This document shows, piece after piece, positions 27,481-36,864 of a stretch of DNA of 64,000 bases (position 1 is the first letter of the stretch; each line of letters opens with the position of its first letter). The position numbers and the translations under genes are program-made. Below the pieces are notes generated by a model, which did not search any database, was not told the DNA's origin, and was given only the letters and a program-made list of their open reading frames with translations. This DNA is from Candidatus Epilinea brevis (GTDB lineage: Bacteria; Chloroflexota; Anaerolineae; Epilineales; Epilineaceae), in assembly GCA_016710785.1 (NCBI GenBank), contig JADJUE010000001.1, positions 682,001-746,000 on the forward strand, in the 5' to 3' direction.

Positions 27481-28869
27481 TCAGTTCAGCGGGACGTAGC
27501 GGTAGCCGCGCCCGCGCACCGTGCGTAGCAGCTGTGGCCGGCCCGGCACCGGCTCGATCTTGTGGCGCAGGCGGCTCACCAGCTTCTCCACGCGCGACTC
27601 CTCGACCGCCTCGACAGCGCCATCCTGCCGATGCTCGGCGCCCCAGACATGGCGCACGATCGTCTCCTTGGAGCAAAGCCGCCCGGGCTGCCCGTAGAGC
27701 AGGCGCAGGAGGCTGTACTCCAGCGAGGTCAGACAGTCGATGCGCCGGCCATTGAACAACACCTCGCCGCCCGTCGGGTCCATCCATAGGCCCCGGGCCG
27801 GTGTGGAGGAATGCGACGGAGAGGACGGGGGCAGGGCAGCCGGCCGCGAGGCCAGGCGCCCGGGTTCACGCAGCGACGTCAGCGCGTTCAGATGGGCCAA
27901 CGCGTCCCGCACCGCCTGGAGGGCCTCCTGGCTGATGGCCAGGGCGGAGGTCTCCGAACCGCGATGCCGTTGCAGGCTGAAGGCCGCGGCCTCCAAGGGC
28001 GCCGGCTGACCGGCGGCCAGGTCGAGAATGGGCGCCCGCGCCAGGGATCGCGCCGCCAGGCCCGCTCTGGCCAGGGCGCGATCCAGATAATCGGCTGCGG
28101 CGGCCAGGTCGAGCGGCCCCAGCGGCAAGGGGGTGAAGACTGTGGCGAAGGGCGAGCCCCGCCAGCCCTCCACCTCGCGGGTGGTCTCGTGCAAAGGCTT
28201 GTCCGACGCGGTCACCAGGGACAGGGCCCGCGGGCTGCGCCGCGCCAGCGAAGCGGTTTGGGCCAGAAAATCCCGGCTGGCAGCGGCAGAGCGAGGGTCA
28301 TCCGCCTGCAGCGCCCATTCCAGTTCGTCCAGCAGCAGCACCAGCACCTGGTCTTCGGCTGCGGCCGCGTCCAGCAGCGCTTCGACATCCATGATGTCCA
28401 GGTCCCCGCGGGACAGCAGCTGGTCGATGGCGCCCGCTACCTGCGGCCGGGGGCTCTGGCGCTGCATCAACTGGGCCACGCGTCGCCAGAAGCGGGTACC
28501 GGAGAAGGGCGTGACCGACTGCAGGTCCAAGCCGACGAAGAGGTGGCGCTCGGGGAACAGACCGCGGGACGCGACCATTCGCGGATCGGCCACCTGGCGT
28601 AGCAGGCGCGTCTTGCCGATGCCCAGAGGTCCGGAAACGGCCACATGGCCGCGCTGCGGACCGGCGACATGCGCGTAGATCAGGTCCAACTCGCGCTGGC
28701 GGCCGGCGAAGAGCGGCAGAGCGGCTGGCGCCACCGCGACACCGTGGAGAGGCAGGGCTTGATCGAGCACGGGCGTTCGAGCCTCCTGGGGTAAAGGGAG
28801 GTCTGTGGGATCGGGCTCACCCAGGTGCAAAGCGGTTCGGGAACACCCCCGCGTCGGCACCGGGGTCAA
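27481..28869 (-). CDS. AAA/STAND-like ATPase with C-terminal OmpR-type winged helix
   Basis: Protein of 462 aa. A P-loop ATPase domain follows an unstructured N-terminus: Walker A GPLGIGKTRLL (~residue 80) and Walker B VLVLLLDELEWAL (~residue 180). The C-terminal ~100 residues are a Trans_reg_C winged helix (DCLTSLEYSLLRLL, EESRVEKLVSRLRHKI, LLRTVRGRGYRYV). SARP/AfsR-like regulators have the DNA-binding domain first, so this order is inverted. It probably senses a signal through the ATPase and regulates transcription; targets may be the divergent glycosyltransferase operon, but this is only positional. Confidence 0.82.
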   Translation of the reverse strand: MTPVPTRGCSRTALHLGEPDPTDLPLPQEARTPVLDQALPLHGVAVAPAALPLFAGRQRELDLIYAHVAGPQRGHVAVSGPLGIGKTRLLRQVADPRMVASRGLFPERHLFVGLDLQSVTPFSGTRFWRRVAQLMQRQSPRPQVAGAIDQLLSRGDLDIMDVEALLDAAAAEDQVLVLLLDELEWALQADDPRSAAASRDFLAQTASLARRSPRALSLVTASDKPLHETTREVEGWRGSPFATVFTPLPLGPLDLAAAADYLDRALARAGLAARSLARAPILDLAAGQPAPLEAAAFSLQRHRGSETSALAISQEALQAVRDALAHLNALTSLREPGRLASRPAALPPSSPSHSSTPARGLWMDPTGGEVLFNGRRIDCLTSLEYSLLRLLYGQPGRLCSKETIVRHVWGAEHRQDGAVEAVEESRVEKLVSRLRHKIEPVPGRPQLLRTVRGRGYRYVPLN

Positions 28870-29136
28870 GCGCCGGCGCAGCCGGAGCAGAAGCGCCGGC
28901 TTCGATTCACCGCCGGCAAACGTTGAGGGTCTCGGGTGTCAGGCTTTGGGTATCAATGCAGGTTGGATGGCCGCGATCACGGTCAGTGTAGGTTCCGCAG
29001 CGGACGACTGCTGGACCGCTGGCTGACGACTGGCTGACCGCTGACTGACGAAAGCGACCATCGGCGAGCTGCCGCCGCGCCGCTGCCATCCCCGCAACGT
29101 TGGCCCCGGCGGGCGTTCATGTTACCCTCTGGCTCC
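28870..29136. other. Divergent intergenic region with short repeats
   Basis: A 267-bp gap. GCGCCGGC-type inverted repeats lie near 28870-28905, and a tandem of GCTGAC/GCTGGC units lies at about 29009-29052. These may be operator sites for the adjacent winged-helix regulator. No ORF or RNA gene is seen. Confidence 0.4.
29120..29128 (+). promoter_or_regulatory. Extended -10 candidate, probably leaderless
   Basis: TG-T-TACCCT ends 8 nt before the ATG at 29137. The hexamer is a weak match, but TG and spacing agree with the other leaderless-type promoters here. Confidence 0.35.
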
Positions 29137-32100
29137 ATGAACATCCCCAGCTACGCCGCCGATTACGATGCCGACTACTACGCCCACGGCTGCGGCACGC
29201 CCTATGCCCGCGACGAGGCCTGGCTGGGCTTCTTCGGCACCGTGGCGGAGCGCGTCATCGAGGGCATCGCCCCGGCTTCGGCGCTGGACGTGGGCTGCGC
29301 CATGGGCTTCCTGGTGGAGGCCCTGCGGGCGCGGGGGGTCGCGGCCTGGGGCTGCGACCTGTCCGCCTTCGCCATCTCCCAGGTGAGCGCCGACACCGCC
29401 GCGTTCTGCCGCGTCCTGCCCATCGGCGCCCCGTTGCCGGCGGACTGGCCGCCGCGCTTCGATCTGGTCACCTGCATCGAGGTGCTGGAGCATCTTCCGG
29501 CCCAGGAAGCCGCCGGCGCCATCGCCTGGCTCTGCGGCCTGGCCGACGACATCCTCTTCTCCTCCACGCCCCTGGACCACGCCGAGCCCACGCACCACAA
29601 CGTCCAGCCCATCGACTATTGGGCGGGGCTCTTCGCCCAGGCCGGCTTCTACCGCGATCTGGATTTCGAGGCCCGCTTCCTGACCCCCTGGGCCCTGCGC
29701 TTCCGCCGCGGGCGCCCTGTACCGGGTGCCGTGCCCCTGGTGCGCGGCTACGAGCGGCAGTTGGCGCGCCAGGGCGAGGAGATCGAGGGCCGGCGCAACC
29801 TGGCCACCGAACTGCGCCAGACCGTCGCGCAGTTGGAACGTCAGGTCACGGCCTTGGACGAACGGGCCGTGGCCCTGGACGGCGCCCAGAACCAGGCCGA
29901 CGTCGATCTGATGCGTCTGCGCCGCGAACGCGACAACCTGGCGGCCCAGCTGGCCGCCTGGCAAGGGCGCTGGCTGGCCCTGGAAGCCTCGCCGGGTTAT
30001 GGGGTGCTGTGGCGCCTGCAGCAGGCACGCGCCCGCTTCCTGCCGACCGGCAGCCGGCGCGAGCGCGCCTTCAGCAGCTTCCTGGGTTGGCGGCGCATCG
30101 CGGGCGAGCGTGGCCTGGACGGCCTCGTGGGCCATCTGTGGCGCGAGAGTCGCGCGCAGAGCGGCTACCGCTGGCGCAACTGGCGGCGCCGACCCGGCAC
30201 GGTGGATCGCCTGCCGGTGGCGCCCATCCCCGCCCCGCCGCCCCTGACGGCCCACCAGGAGGAGGTGGACCTCATCGTCTGCGTCCACAACGCCCTGGAG
30301 GACACCGAACGCTGCCTGGCCGCGGTGCTGGCCCATACCGCGGAGCCCTATCGGCTCATCCTGGTGGACGATGGATCGGCGCCTGAAACAGCCGACTGGC
30401 TGGCGGCCTTCGCCCGCGACCACGCGGCCCGCTGCCTCCTCCTGCGCAGCGCCGAAGCCACCGGCTACACCTTCGCCGCCAACCGCGGCCTGCGGGCCGG
30501 CACGGCGCCCTGGGCCCTGCTGCTCAACAGCGACACCATCGTCACCGCCGGCTGGCTGGACCGCCTGCTGGACTGCGCCCGCTCCGATGAGCGCATCGGC
30601 CTGGTGGGGCCGCTGTCCAACGCCGCCACCTACCAGAGCGTACCGGAGCAGCAGGCCGGTGACGACTGGGCCATCAACCCCACCCCCACCGGCCTGAGCC
30701 TGGACGCCTGGGCCGCCCTCATCGCCGCCGACAGCGCCCGGCTCTGGCCGCGCCTGCCCTTCCTCAACGGCTTCTGCCTGCTGGCGCGCCGCGGCATGTT
30801 GGAAGCGCTGGGCAACCTGGACGAGGCGGCCTTCGGCGCCGGCTACGGCGAGGAGAACGACCTGGCCCTGCGCGCCCGGGCCGCCGGCTGGCAGCTGGCC
30901 CTGGCCGACGACGCCTTCGTGTTCCACGCCCTCTCGCGCAGCTACCGCCATGAGCGCCGCCGCCAACTGGAGGCCCGCGCCGGCGAGGCCCTGGTCGCCA
31001 GGCACGGCACGGCCATCGTCATCGAGGGCGAGCGCTTTCTGCGCGAGGATCCGGTGCTGGAGGGCCTGCGGGCCCGGACGCGGGTGCTGGCCGAGCGGCA
31101 GCACATCGTCGCCGGCGGGCAGACGCGCTTCGCCGGCCGGAGCGTCCTCGCCGTCATGCCCCTGGCCGCGGCGGGCGGCGGCGCCAGCATCGCGATGTTC
31201 GAGCTCAGGGCGATGCGTGAGATGGGCGTGCGCGTGGCGGTCTTCAACCTGGACGTGCACCGCGCCATGTTCGAGGCCGCCTACCCCGACCTGGACCTGC
31301 CGGTGATCTACGGCCAACCGGAAGACCTGCTGCGGCTGGCCGGCGAATGGGACGCCCTGTTGGCCACGATGTACAGCACGGTGGACTGGCTGCAATCGGC
31401 GTCGCGCGGGCCGGTGGGCGGGCATGCCGTCTATGGCTACTTCGTCCAGGATCTGGAGGCCTACTTCTACCCCCCGGGCAGCGAGCGCTTCCACGCCGCC
31501 CTGAAGAGCTACCGGCAGATGCCCGAGCTGCGCATCTTCACCATGACCCCCTGGAACGCGGCTGAGCTGGGCCGGCTCTTCGGCCTGGAGGTGCCGGCGG
31601 TGATGCCCGGCTACGACGTCGCCCTCTTTCGCCCCCGCCCGCGGCGTTCGGCGTGGCCGGCGCGCCCGCTGCGCCTCTTGGGCATGATCCGCCCCGAGAC
31701 GCCCTTCCGCGGCCCGCGCCTGACCATGGAGGTCTTTCGGGAGATCGCCCGCCGCCATGGCCCCAAGGTGGAGATCGTCCTCTTCGGCGTCGAGCCCCAG
31801 GACGCGGGCTGGGAAGACCTGCCGCGAGACTTCCCCTTCCGCCTGGCCGGGCGGCTGGAGCCGCGGCAGGTGGCCGACCTGATGAACGAGGTGGACATCT
31901 TCTGCGACTTCTCCACCTGGCAGGCCATGGGGATGACCGCCATGGAGGCGATGCTCTGCGGCTGCGCGGTGGCGGTGACCCGCCACGGCGGGCCGGGGGT
32001 CTACGGTCGCGACGGCGAGAACTGCCTGATGGTGGACCCGCTCGACAAGGCCGGCTGCATCGCCGCCGTAGACCTGCTGGTGCGCGACGCCGACCTGCGC

Positions 32101-32250
32101 CGCCGCCTGGGCCACGCGGCCCTGCGCGACGTCTGCCTCTTCTACCCCGAACGGGCGGCCTGGAACATGCTCAACGCCCTCTTCGGACCGGAGATCGACG
32201 CGGCGATGATGGAGGCGGCGCGCATCGAGCGGGCCCGGGACGAGGCATGA
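29137..32250 (+). CDS. Methyltransferase-GT2-GT4 trifunctional fusion
   Basis: Protein of 1037 aa with three enzyme modules. Residues ~30-200: SAM-dependent methyltransferase with motif I ALDVGCAMGF and CIEVLEHLP. Residues ~205-270: Gln/Arg/Leu-rich coiled coil. Residues ~375-620: GT2 glycosyltransferase with IVCVHNALEDTERCL, LVDDGS and the metal-binding LLNSDTIV. Residues ~665-1037: GT4-like domain with VMPLAAAGGGASIAMFELRAM and the retaining-GT signature region EAMLCGCAVAVTRHGG. Such fusions build methylated or capped surface polysaccharides on the cytoplasmic side. The start at 29137 fits both the promoter and the first conserved residues. The stop overlaps the next ATG (ATGA). Confidence 0.85.
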   Translation: MNIPSYAADYDADYYAHGCGTPYARDEAWLGFFGTVAERVIEGIAPASALDVGCAMGFLVEALRARGVAAWGCDLSAFAISQVSADTAAFCRVLPIGAPLPADWPPRFDLVTCIEVLEHLPAQEAAGAIAWLCGLADDILFSSTPLDHAEPTHHNVQPIDYWAGLFAQAGFYRDLDFEARFLTPWALRFRRGRPVPGAVPLVRGYERQLARQGEEIEGRRNLATELRQTVAQLERQVTALDERAVALDGAQNQADVDLMRLRRERDNLAAQLAAWQGRWLALEASPGYGVLWRLQQARARFLPTGSRRERAFSSFLGWRRIAGERGLDGLVGHLWRESRAQSGYRWRNWRRRPGTVDRLPVAPIPAPPPLTAHQEEVDLIVCVHNALEDTERCLAAVLAHTAEPYRLILVDDGSAPETADWLAAFARDHAARCLLLRSAEATGYTFAANRGLRAGTAPWALLLNSDTIVTAGWLDRLLDCARSDERIGLVGPLSNAATYQSVPEQQAGDDWAINPTPTGLSLDAWAALIAADSARLWPRLPFLNGFCLLARRGMLEALGNLDEAAFGAGYGEENDLALRARAAGWQLALADDAFVFHALSRSYRHERRRQLEARAGEALVARHGTAIVIEGERFLREDPVLEGLRARTRVLAERQHIVAGGQTRFAGRSVLAVMPLAAAGGGASIAMFELRAMREMGVRVAVFNLDVHRAMFEAAYPDLDLPVIYGQPEDLLRLAGEWDALLATMYSTVDWLQSASRGPVGGHAVYGYFVQDLEAYFYPPGSERFHAALKSYRQMPELRIFTMTPWNAAELGRLFGLEVPAVMPGYDVALFRPRPRRSAWPARPLRLLGMIRPETPFRGPRLTMEVFREIARRHGPKVEIVLFGVEPQDAGWEDLPRDFPFRLAGRLEPRQVADLMNEVDIFCDFSTWQAMGMTAMEAMLCGCAVAVTRHGGPGVYGRDGENCLMVDPLDKAGCIAAVDLLVRDADLRRRLGHAALRDVCLFYPERAAWNMLNALFGPEIDAAMMEAARIERARDEA

Positions 32251-34637
32251 GCCTGCCGCGCCGCCCGCGCATCCACGTCCTCTACGAGCACGGGCCGGAC
32301 CTGGCGCCCTACAGCACGGCCTACATCCGGCTGATCCGGCCCTTCAGCCATCCCCTGGTGCGCGCCCACCTCGACGTCTCCTTCGGTCGCCGCCTGCCCG
32401 GCGAGCGGCTGGACGCGGTCATCATCGACCGCCTGTGGCAGCCGCTGGCGGACCTGCCGCGCCTGGAGCGGCTCATCGCCGCAACCCGAGCCATGGGCGC
32501 CCCCCTGCTGCATGCCCTGGACGACAACTTCCTGGACCTGCCCCTGGAGCGGCGCGACTGGGCCACGGCGGATCAGCCCGCGGTCCTCAGGCGCCTCCTG
32601 GCCGAGGCCGACGGCTTTCTGGTGAGCACGCCGATGCTGGCCGAACGCCTGGCCTGGACCGGCCGCCCGGTCATGGTGGTGCCCAACGCCCTGGACGAGC
32701 GGCTGCTGGATGCCTCCCTGGTGGGTGCCGATATGCCCCTGTCGCGGGAGCGCGACCCTGGCGAATCCGACGTCGGCGTGATCGAAGCCGGTGCGCCCCG
32801 CCCCAGCCCGCAGCGCCCGCTGACCATCGGCTACATGGGCACCTACACCCATGACGGCGATCTGGCCCTGGTGCTGCCGGCCCTGCGTGCGGTCTGCGCC
32901 CGACATGCCAGCCGCGTGCGGCTGCAGTTGCTGGGCGTTGCCGGTCAGGAGGGCACCCTGGCCGCCCTCGCCGACCTGCCCCTGGACATCCTGCGCCTGA
33001 CCCCGCCGCAGATGGCCTACCCGGTGTTCCTGCCCTGGTTCACCCAGGTCCTGCGCTGGGACATCGGCATCGCCCCCCTGGCGGACACGCCCTTCAACCG
33101 CGCCAAGAGCGACCTCAAGCATCTGGACTACGCGGCGCAGGGCGCGGCGGGCATCTTCAGCCGGGTGACCAGCTACCGCCACACGGTGCGCGACGGCGAG
33201 ACGGGCCTCCTGGTGCCCAACAGCGTCGCCGCCTGGGAGGATGGCCTTGAGCGCCTGATCGGCGACGCGGCGCTGCGCGCGCGCCTGGCGACCGGGGCGG
33301 CGGATTACCTGCGGCGCGAGCGCAGCCTGGCGGTGATGGCCCCGCGCTGGACGGCGGCGGTGCTGGGGTTGCTGGCGGGTGGGGTTGGCGGGGGGGCTAT
33401 GGGACGAATGGGACCTATGGGACTTATAAGACCTATGGACGACCAGTTGCCGGATGAACCTCAATCGCAAGGCGTCTCCAGTCGGGCCACGGTTGGCGGC
33501 ATAGGTCCCATTCGTCCCATAGGTCCCATTCGCCCCATCCCCACCCGCACCCCACCACCACCCCTGCGCCTCGCCGTGCTCCTGGAGCGCGACGGCGCCG
33601 GCCGGCCCCTGGCGCCGAGCCATCTGCGCCTGCTGCGGCCGCTGAGCCATCCGGCCCTGGCGGACCGGCTGGAGGCGCATTTCCCCACCCGGCCGGAAGC
33701 GCGCGGCCTGGACGCCTTGGTGGTGGACCGCCTGTGGCGGCCGGACATCACCTTGCCGCTGATGGAAGCGGCCATCGCCCAGGCGCGGGCCGATGGGGCC
33801 GCCTTCGTGTACAGCATCGACGACAACCTGCTGGACCTTCCGGCGGAGCGCACGGACTGGCCCTCGGCCGCGCATCTGGCCATCGTCCGCCACTGCCTGG
33901 CGGAGGCGGACGGGGTGCTGGTGTCCAGCCAGGCTCTGGCGGAGCGGCTGCGGCCGCTGACCCGCGGACGCATCGCCGTGCTGCCCAACGCCCTGGACGA
34001 GCGGCTGCTGCCGCGGATGGCGCGCGGAACGCCTCCCGATCAGGGTCCACAGGGCGAGCGGCCCTTGACGGTGGGCTACATGGGCACGGCCACGCATGAT
34101 GACGACCTGGCCATGGTGCTGCCGGTGCTGACCGAGCTGGCGGCCCTGCATCCGGGGCGCCTGAGCTTTCAGGTCATCGGCGGGGCCCGGCGGCGGTCCA
34201 GCCGCGAGGCCTGGCGGGCGGCGGGGCTGCCGGTGCGCTTCCTGAGCCCCTGGCCCACGGACGAGGAATACCCCAGCTTCCTGCCCTGGTTCGCGGCCCA
34301 TGCCGACTGGGACATCGCCATCGCCCCCCTCGTCGACACGCCCTTCCGGCGCTGCAAGTCGGACATCAAGTTCCTGGACTACTGCGCCCTGGAGACGGCG
34401 ATCGTCCTCAGCGACGTGCCGCCCTACGCGGCCACGGTGCGCCACGGCGAGACAGGCCTGCTGGCGGCCAACACGCCGGAGGCCTGGCTGGCGGCCCTGG
34501 AGTCCTTGGTCGCCGACGACGCGCTACGGGCGCGCCTGGGCCAAGCGGCGGGGCGCTACCTTCGGGAAGAACGGGTGCTGGCGGTTCGGGCGGGGGATTG
34601 GGACGGGGCGATCCGGGGCTTGTTAGGGATCGGGTGA
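32247..34637 (+). CDS. Tandem duplicated GT4-like glycosyltransferase
   Basis: The ATG at 32247 overlaps the previous stop (ATGA) and gives 796 aa. Two homologous ~360-residue halves share the same landmarks: RLDAVIIDRLWQPL and GLDALVVDRLWRP, ALDDNFLDLPLERRDW and SIDDNLLDLPAERTDW, VPNALDERLL and LPNALDERLL, GYMGTYTHD and GYMGTATHD, then NRAKSDLKHLDY and RRCKSDIKFLDY. Each is a GT4-type sugar-transfer domain. The two are joined by a Gly/Met/Ile/Pro linker encoded by a palindromic DNA segment. Probably assembles the same polysaccharide as the preceding fusion enzyme. The 3' end overlaps the convergent pectate lyase gene by 15 nt. Confidence 0.85.
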   Translation: MSLPRRPRIHVLYEHGPDLAPYSTAYIRLIRPFSHPLVRAHLDVSFGRRLPGERLDAVIIDRLWQPLADLPRLERLIAATRAMGAPLLHALDDNFLDLPLERRDWATADQPAVLRRLLAEADGFLVSTPMLAERLAWTGRPVMVVPNALDERLLDASLVGADMPLSRERDPGESDVGVIEAGAPRPSPQRPLTIGYMGTYTHDGDLALVLPALRAVCARHASRVRLQLLGVAGQEGTLAALADLPLDILRLTPPQMAYPVFLPWFTQVLRWDIGIAPLADTPFNRAKSDLKHLDYAAQGAAGIFSRVTSYRHTVRDGETGLLVPNSVAAWEDGLERLIGDAALRARLATGAADYLRRERSLAVMAPRWTAAVLGLLAGGVGGGAMGRMGPMGLIRPMDDQLPDEPQSQGVSSRATVGGIGPIRPIGPIRPIPTRTPPPPLRLAVLLERDGAGRPLAPSHLRLLRPLSHPALADRLEAHFPTRPEARGLDALVVDRLWRPDITLPLMEAAIAQARADGAAFVYSIDDNLLDLPAERTDWPSAAHLAIVRHCLAEADGVLVSSQALAERLRPLTRGRIAVLPNALDERLLPRMARGTPPDQGPQGERPLTVGYMGTATHDDDLAMVLPVLTELAALHPGRLSFQVIGGARRRSSREAWRAAGLPVRFLSPWPTDEEYPSFLPWFAAHADWDIAIAPLVDTPFRRCKSDIKFLDYCALETAIVLSDVPPYAATVRHGETGLLAANTPEAWLAALESLVADDALRARLGQAAGRYLREERVLAVRAGDWDGAIRGLLGIG
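33397..33522. repeat. 23-bp perfect inverted repeat inside the glycosyltransferase linker
   Basis: Positions 33397-33419 are the exact reverse complement of 33500-33522, with 80 bp between. Further shorter GGGACCTATGGG/CCCATAGGTCCC repeats flank both arms. The arms encode GRMGPMG and GPIRPIGPIRP in the linker between the two GT domains. It looks like a small palindromic element tolerated in-frame. Confidence 0.8.
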
Positions 34638-35891
34638 CGGCTGCCAGCCGCTGCCATCGCGCACGGCCTGCATCACCCGCTGGGACAGCGGCTGGGCCGC
34701 ATAGGCATAGGGCGGCGCCTCCACCCTGGAATCATCGGCCAAGGCCCCCGCGTCCACCCCCACCGCGCGGGCGAAGCCGGGTGGGTCGCGCAGGTCCACG
34801 GGCAGGCCGAAGACCTGGGTGGACCTGGGGCCGGGGATCAGCTGGCTCTGCTCCAGCAGCAGACGCCCGCCGTGGCTGACGTCGATGGCTGCACCGCTCC
34901 AGGTCTCCATCAGGACGTTGTACAGGTGAGCGTAGCCATAGCGCAGCTTGGGATGGCGGTAGGTCACGGCGCTGAAGAAGCTGTGATGCACGGTGAGGCG
35001 GATCTCGTTGTCCTCCGCGGTCCAGTCCTTGGAACCCACCAGCATGCCCTTGGCATGGTCCTCCAGGCGGCACCAGGACACGGTGATGCCGCTGCTGCGG
35101 TCGGTCACGTCGATGAGCCCGTCATCAAAGCGGGCCAGGGTCAGGTGATCCAACCACACCCTGCTGCTGCGGTTGATGGACACCCCGTCGGCGTCGCCGT
35201 CGCTGACGATGAGGTGGCTGATGACGACGTTCTGCACCTCGTTCAGAAAGAAGCCCCCGCCGAGCAGCTCCACCCGATGTCCGCGGCCGTCCACGGTCTT
35301 GTCGGAGCGCACGATGATCCGCTTGCGCAGGCGGATGACGCCGTCCACGGCGAAGCGCACCCAAGCGGGCCCAGGAGTCTCCAGCGCCTGGCGCAGGCTG
35401 CCTTCGCCGCGGTCTCCCAGGTGGGTCACCCAGACATCCGGCCCCGCCAGACCGCCGGTCACACCCGCGGTGCGGGCGAAGCCTTGTGCTTGGGCGAGGA
35501 GGGCGGCGCGGTCGGGGGCGGCAGGCGGTGCGGGGCTGAGGCTGGGGATGCCCGGCGCCAGGGCCTCGCCGTCGGCCCCGCCACCGGCGATGTCAGCCGC
35601 TGCAGTCGGCAGCACGGTTTCGGCCACCGGCGCTTCGGGCAGCGCGGTCACGGCCGGAGCCGGCGGGTCGTGGTCGACGAAGGGCAGGAGCAGATGGCCT
35701 CCGCCGGCGACTGAAGCGGAGTCAGGGCCGGCGGCCGGATCAAGGTCGGCGGCAGCGGGCGACGCAAGGCCCGCCGATGACGTCCGGACCGCCGACTGCG
35801 TCAGGTCCGCCGCGGGCACCGGGACGGTGGGCGTGGCGCGCGCACAGCCGATGAGCAGGAGCAAGGGCAGGACCGCGGGGAGGCATCGCAT
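34623..35891 (-). CDS. Pectate lyase-like (PL1) lipoprotein
   Basis: The ATG at 35891 gives 422 aa beginning with a lipoprotein signal (LLLLIGC, Cys ~15). A Pro/Ala-rich linker contains LLLPFVDHD. The right-handed beta-helix of polysaccharide lyase family 1 follows, with VWLDHLTLARFDDGLIDVT, TVSWCRLEDHAKGMLVGS and VHHSFF...RHPKLRYG, where the Arg next to the His-Pro is the expected catalytic base region. The enzyme would cleave polygalacturonate-type polymers by beta-elimination, outside the cell and membrane-anchored. Monocistronic, with its own promoter. Confidence 0.85.
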   Translation of the reverse strand: MRCLPAVLPLLLLIGCARATPTVPVPAADLTQSAVRTSSAGLASPAAADLDPAAGPDSASVAGGGHLLLPFVDHDPPAPAVTALPEAPVAETVLPTAAADIAGGGADGEALAPGIPSLSPAPPAAPDRAALLAQAQGFARTAGVTGGLAGPDVWVTHLGDRGEGSLRQALETPGPAWVRFAVDGVIRLRKRIIVRSDKTVDGRGHRVELLGGGFFLNEVQNVVISHLIVSDGDADGVSINRSSRVWLDHLTLARFDDGLIDVTDRSSGITVSWCRLEDHAKGMLVGSKDWTAEDNEIRLTVHHSFFSAVTYRHPKLRYGYAHLYNVLMETWSGAAIDVSHGGRLLLEQSQLIPGPRSTQVFGLPVDLRDPPGFARAVGVDAGALADDSRVEAPPYAYAAQPLSQRVMQAVRDGSGWQPSPDP

Positions 35892-35897
35892 CGAACC

Positions 35898-35903
35898 ATC
35901 ATA
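35898..35903 (-). promoter_or_regulatory. TATGAT -10 box, probably leaderless
   Basis: On the minus strand TATGAT ends 6 nt before the ATG at 35891. This spacing would start the mRNA at the initiation codon. Confidence 0.5.
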
Positions 35904-36012
35904 GGGGATGCGCCGAGGGCTGCCAACGGGGCAACGGGGCATCGGGGCCAATAGGACAGGCTGCGCGCTACCAGCTGTCGCGAGGCAGCGGCAAACCGAT
36001 GTGCGCCACGCC

Positions 36013-36666
36013 CTAACGCCCGAAGACCTCCACAAGCTCCAGCGACAGCTCCGACATCAAGGGCGAAGTCGCCGCCTGTCCGACACCGAACTGCCCATGC
36101 TCGCGATAACGATCGCCATCCAAGACCAGGACGGTCAGGGTCCGCGTGTCCGGATCCGCGAGCCAGTACTCCTCGATGCCCGCCGCCGCATACTCCACAC
36201 GCTTGGTCAACAGGTCGTGGTCGCGGTTGGAGGCGCTCAGGATCTCCACCACCAGGTCCGCCCCCGTCCAGAACTGCTCGCCCAGGCGCGCATCCGCCTG
36301 GTCGAGCAGGGCGAGGATGTCCGGCTCCCGGAATCGCCCGGGCGCCAGGCGCAGCTTCAGCGGCGCGAAGAGCACCAGGCCGCCGCGCGCTTGCAGATAG
36401 GCATCGAGCGCCCACAACAGGCGCTTGAGCACCAGCTGATGCGTCACCGTTGGCATGGGCAGGGTCTCCAATCGGCCATCGGCCAGCTCGATCAACTGGT
36501 TGGTGTCGCGCGTCAGCCAGAGGTAATCCTCCGTCGTCCAGGCCCCGGCCGGCGGGAGCAGGTCCAGGAGCTGGCTTGGGCTGGGCATCAGCGCCACGTG
36601 ACTCGCACGGACCGATGCGGCGGGGGACTCCGGCATCCGGGTGGCTCTGGCGCGGCTGTGGGACAT
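36013..36666 (-). CDS. Uma2-family (DUF820) PD-(D/E)XK nuclease-like protein
   Basis: Protein of 217 aa; the ATG at 36666 is preceded by AAGGAG at a suitable distance. It contains the family pattern: TTEDYLWL, YELADGRLE-like IELADGRLETL, FREPDILAL, DLVVEILSASNRDHD and KRVEYAAAGIEEYWLADP. The Asp, Glu and Lys positions of a PD-(D/E)XK site are present. Uma2 proteins are abundant in cyanobacteria and Chloroflexota; their biological role is not established. Confidence 0.88.
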   Translation of the reverse strand: MSHSRARATRMPESPAASVRASHVALMPSPSQLLDLLPPAGAWTTEDYLWLTRDTNQLIELADGRLETLPMPTVTHQLVLKRLLWALDAYLQARGGLVLFAPLKLRLAPGRFREPDILALLDQADARLGEQFWTGADLVVEILSASNRDHDLLTKRVEYAAAGIEEYWLADPDTRTLTVLVLDGDRYREHGQFGVGQAATSPLMSELSLELVEVFGR

Positions 36667-36686
36667 GGGCAGCTCCTTGGCCGCAG

Positions 36687-36715
36687 ATTCTAGGCCCCAG
36701 TAGGGAGCGAGACAA
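36687..36715 (-). promoter_or_regulatory. Promoter of the Uma2 gene
   Basis: On the minus strand: TTGTCT (36715-36710), a 17-bp spacer and TAGAAT (36692-36687), followed by a ~20-nt leader carrying the ribosome-binding site. Confidence 0.6.
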
Positions 36716-36864
36716 TGGGTGGCATCAGAGTCCACCACCGACCACGCCTCAAGCCCGACCCGGAGTCGGGTCCTCGTTACGCTTTCCGCGGTATCCCTGG
36801 ATCGGATCCACCGATGGTGCGGGCACAGCGGACGCGGTCTGCCCACCGACGGCGGGTACCCAGC

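Noticed and set aside
29122..32115. 997-codon minus-strand ORF opposite the glycosyltransferase fusion
   Set aside because: Same antisense artefact; the plus strand carries methyltransferase, GT2 and GT4 motifs.
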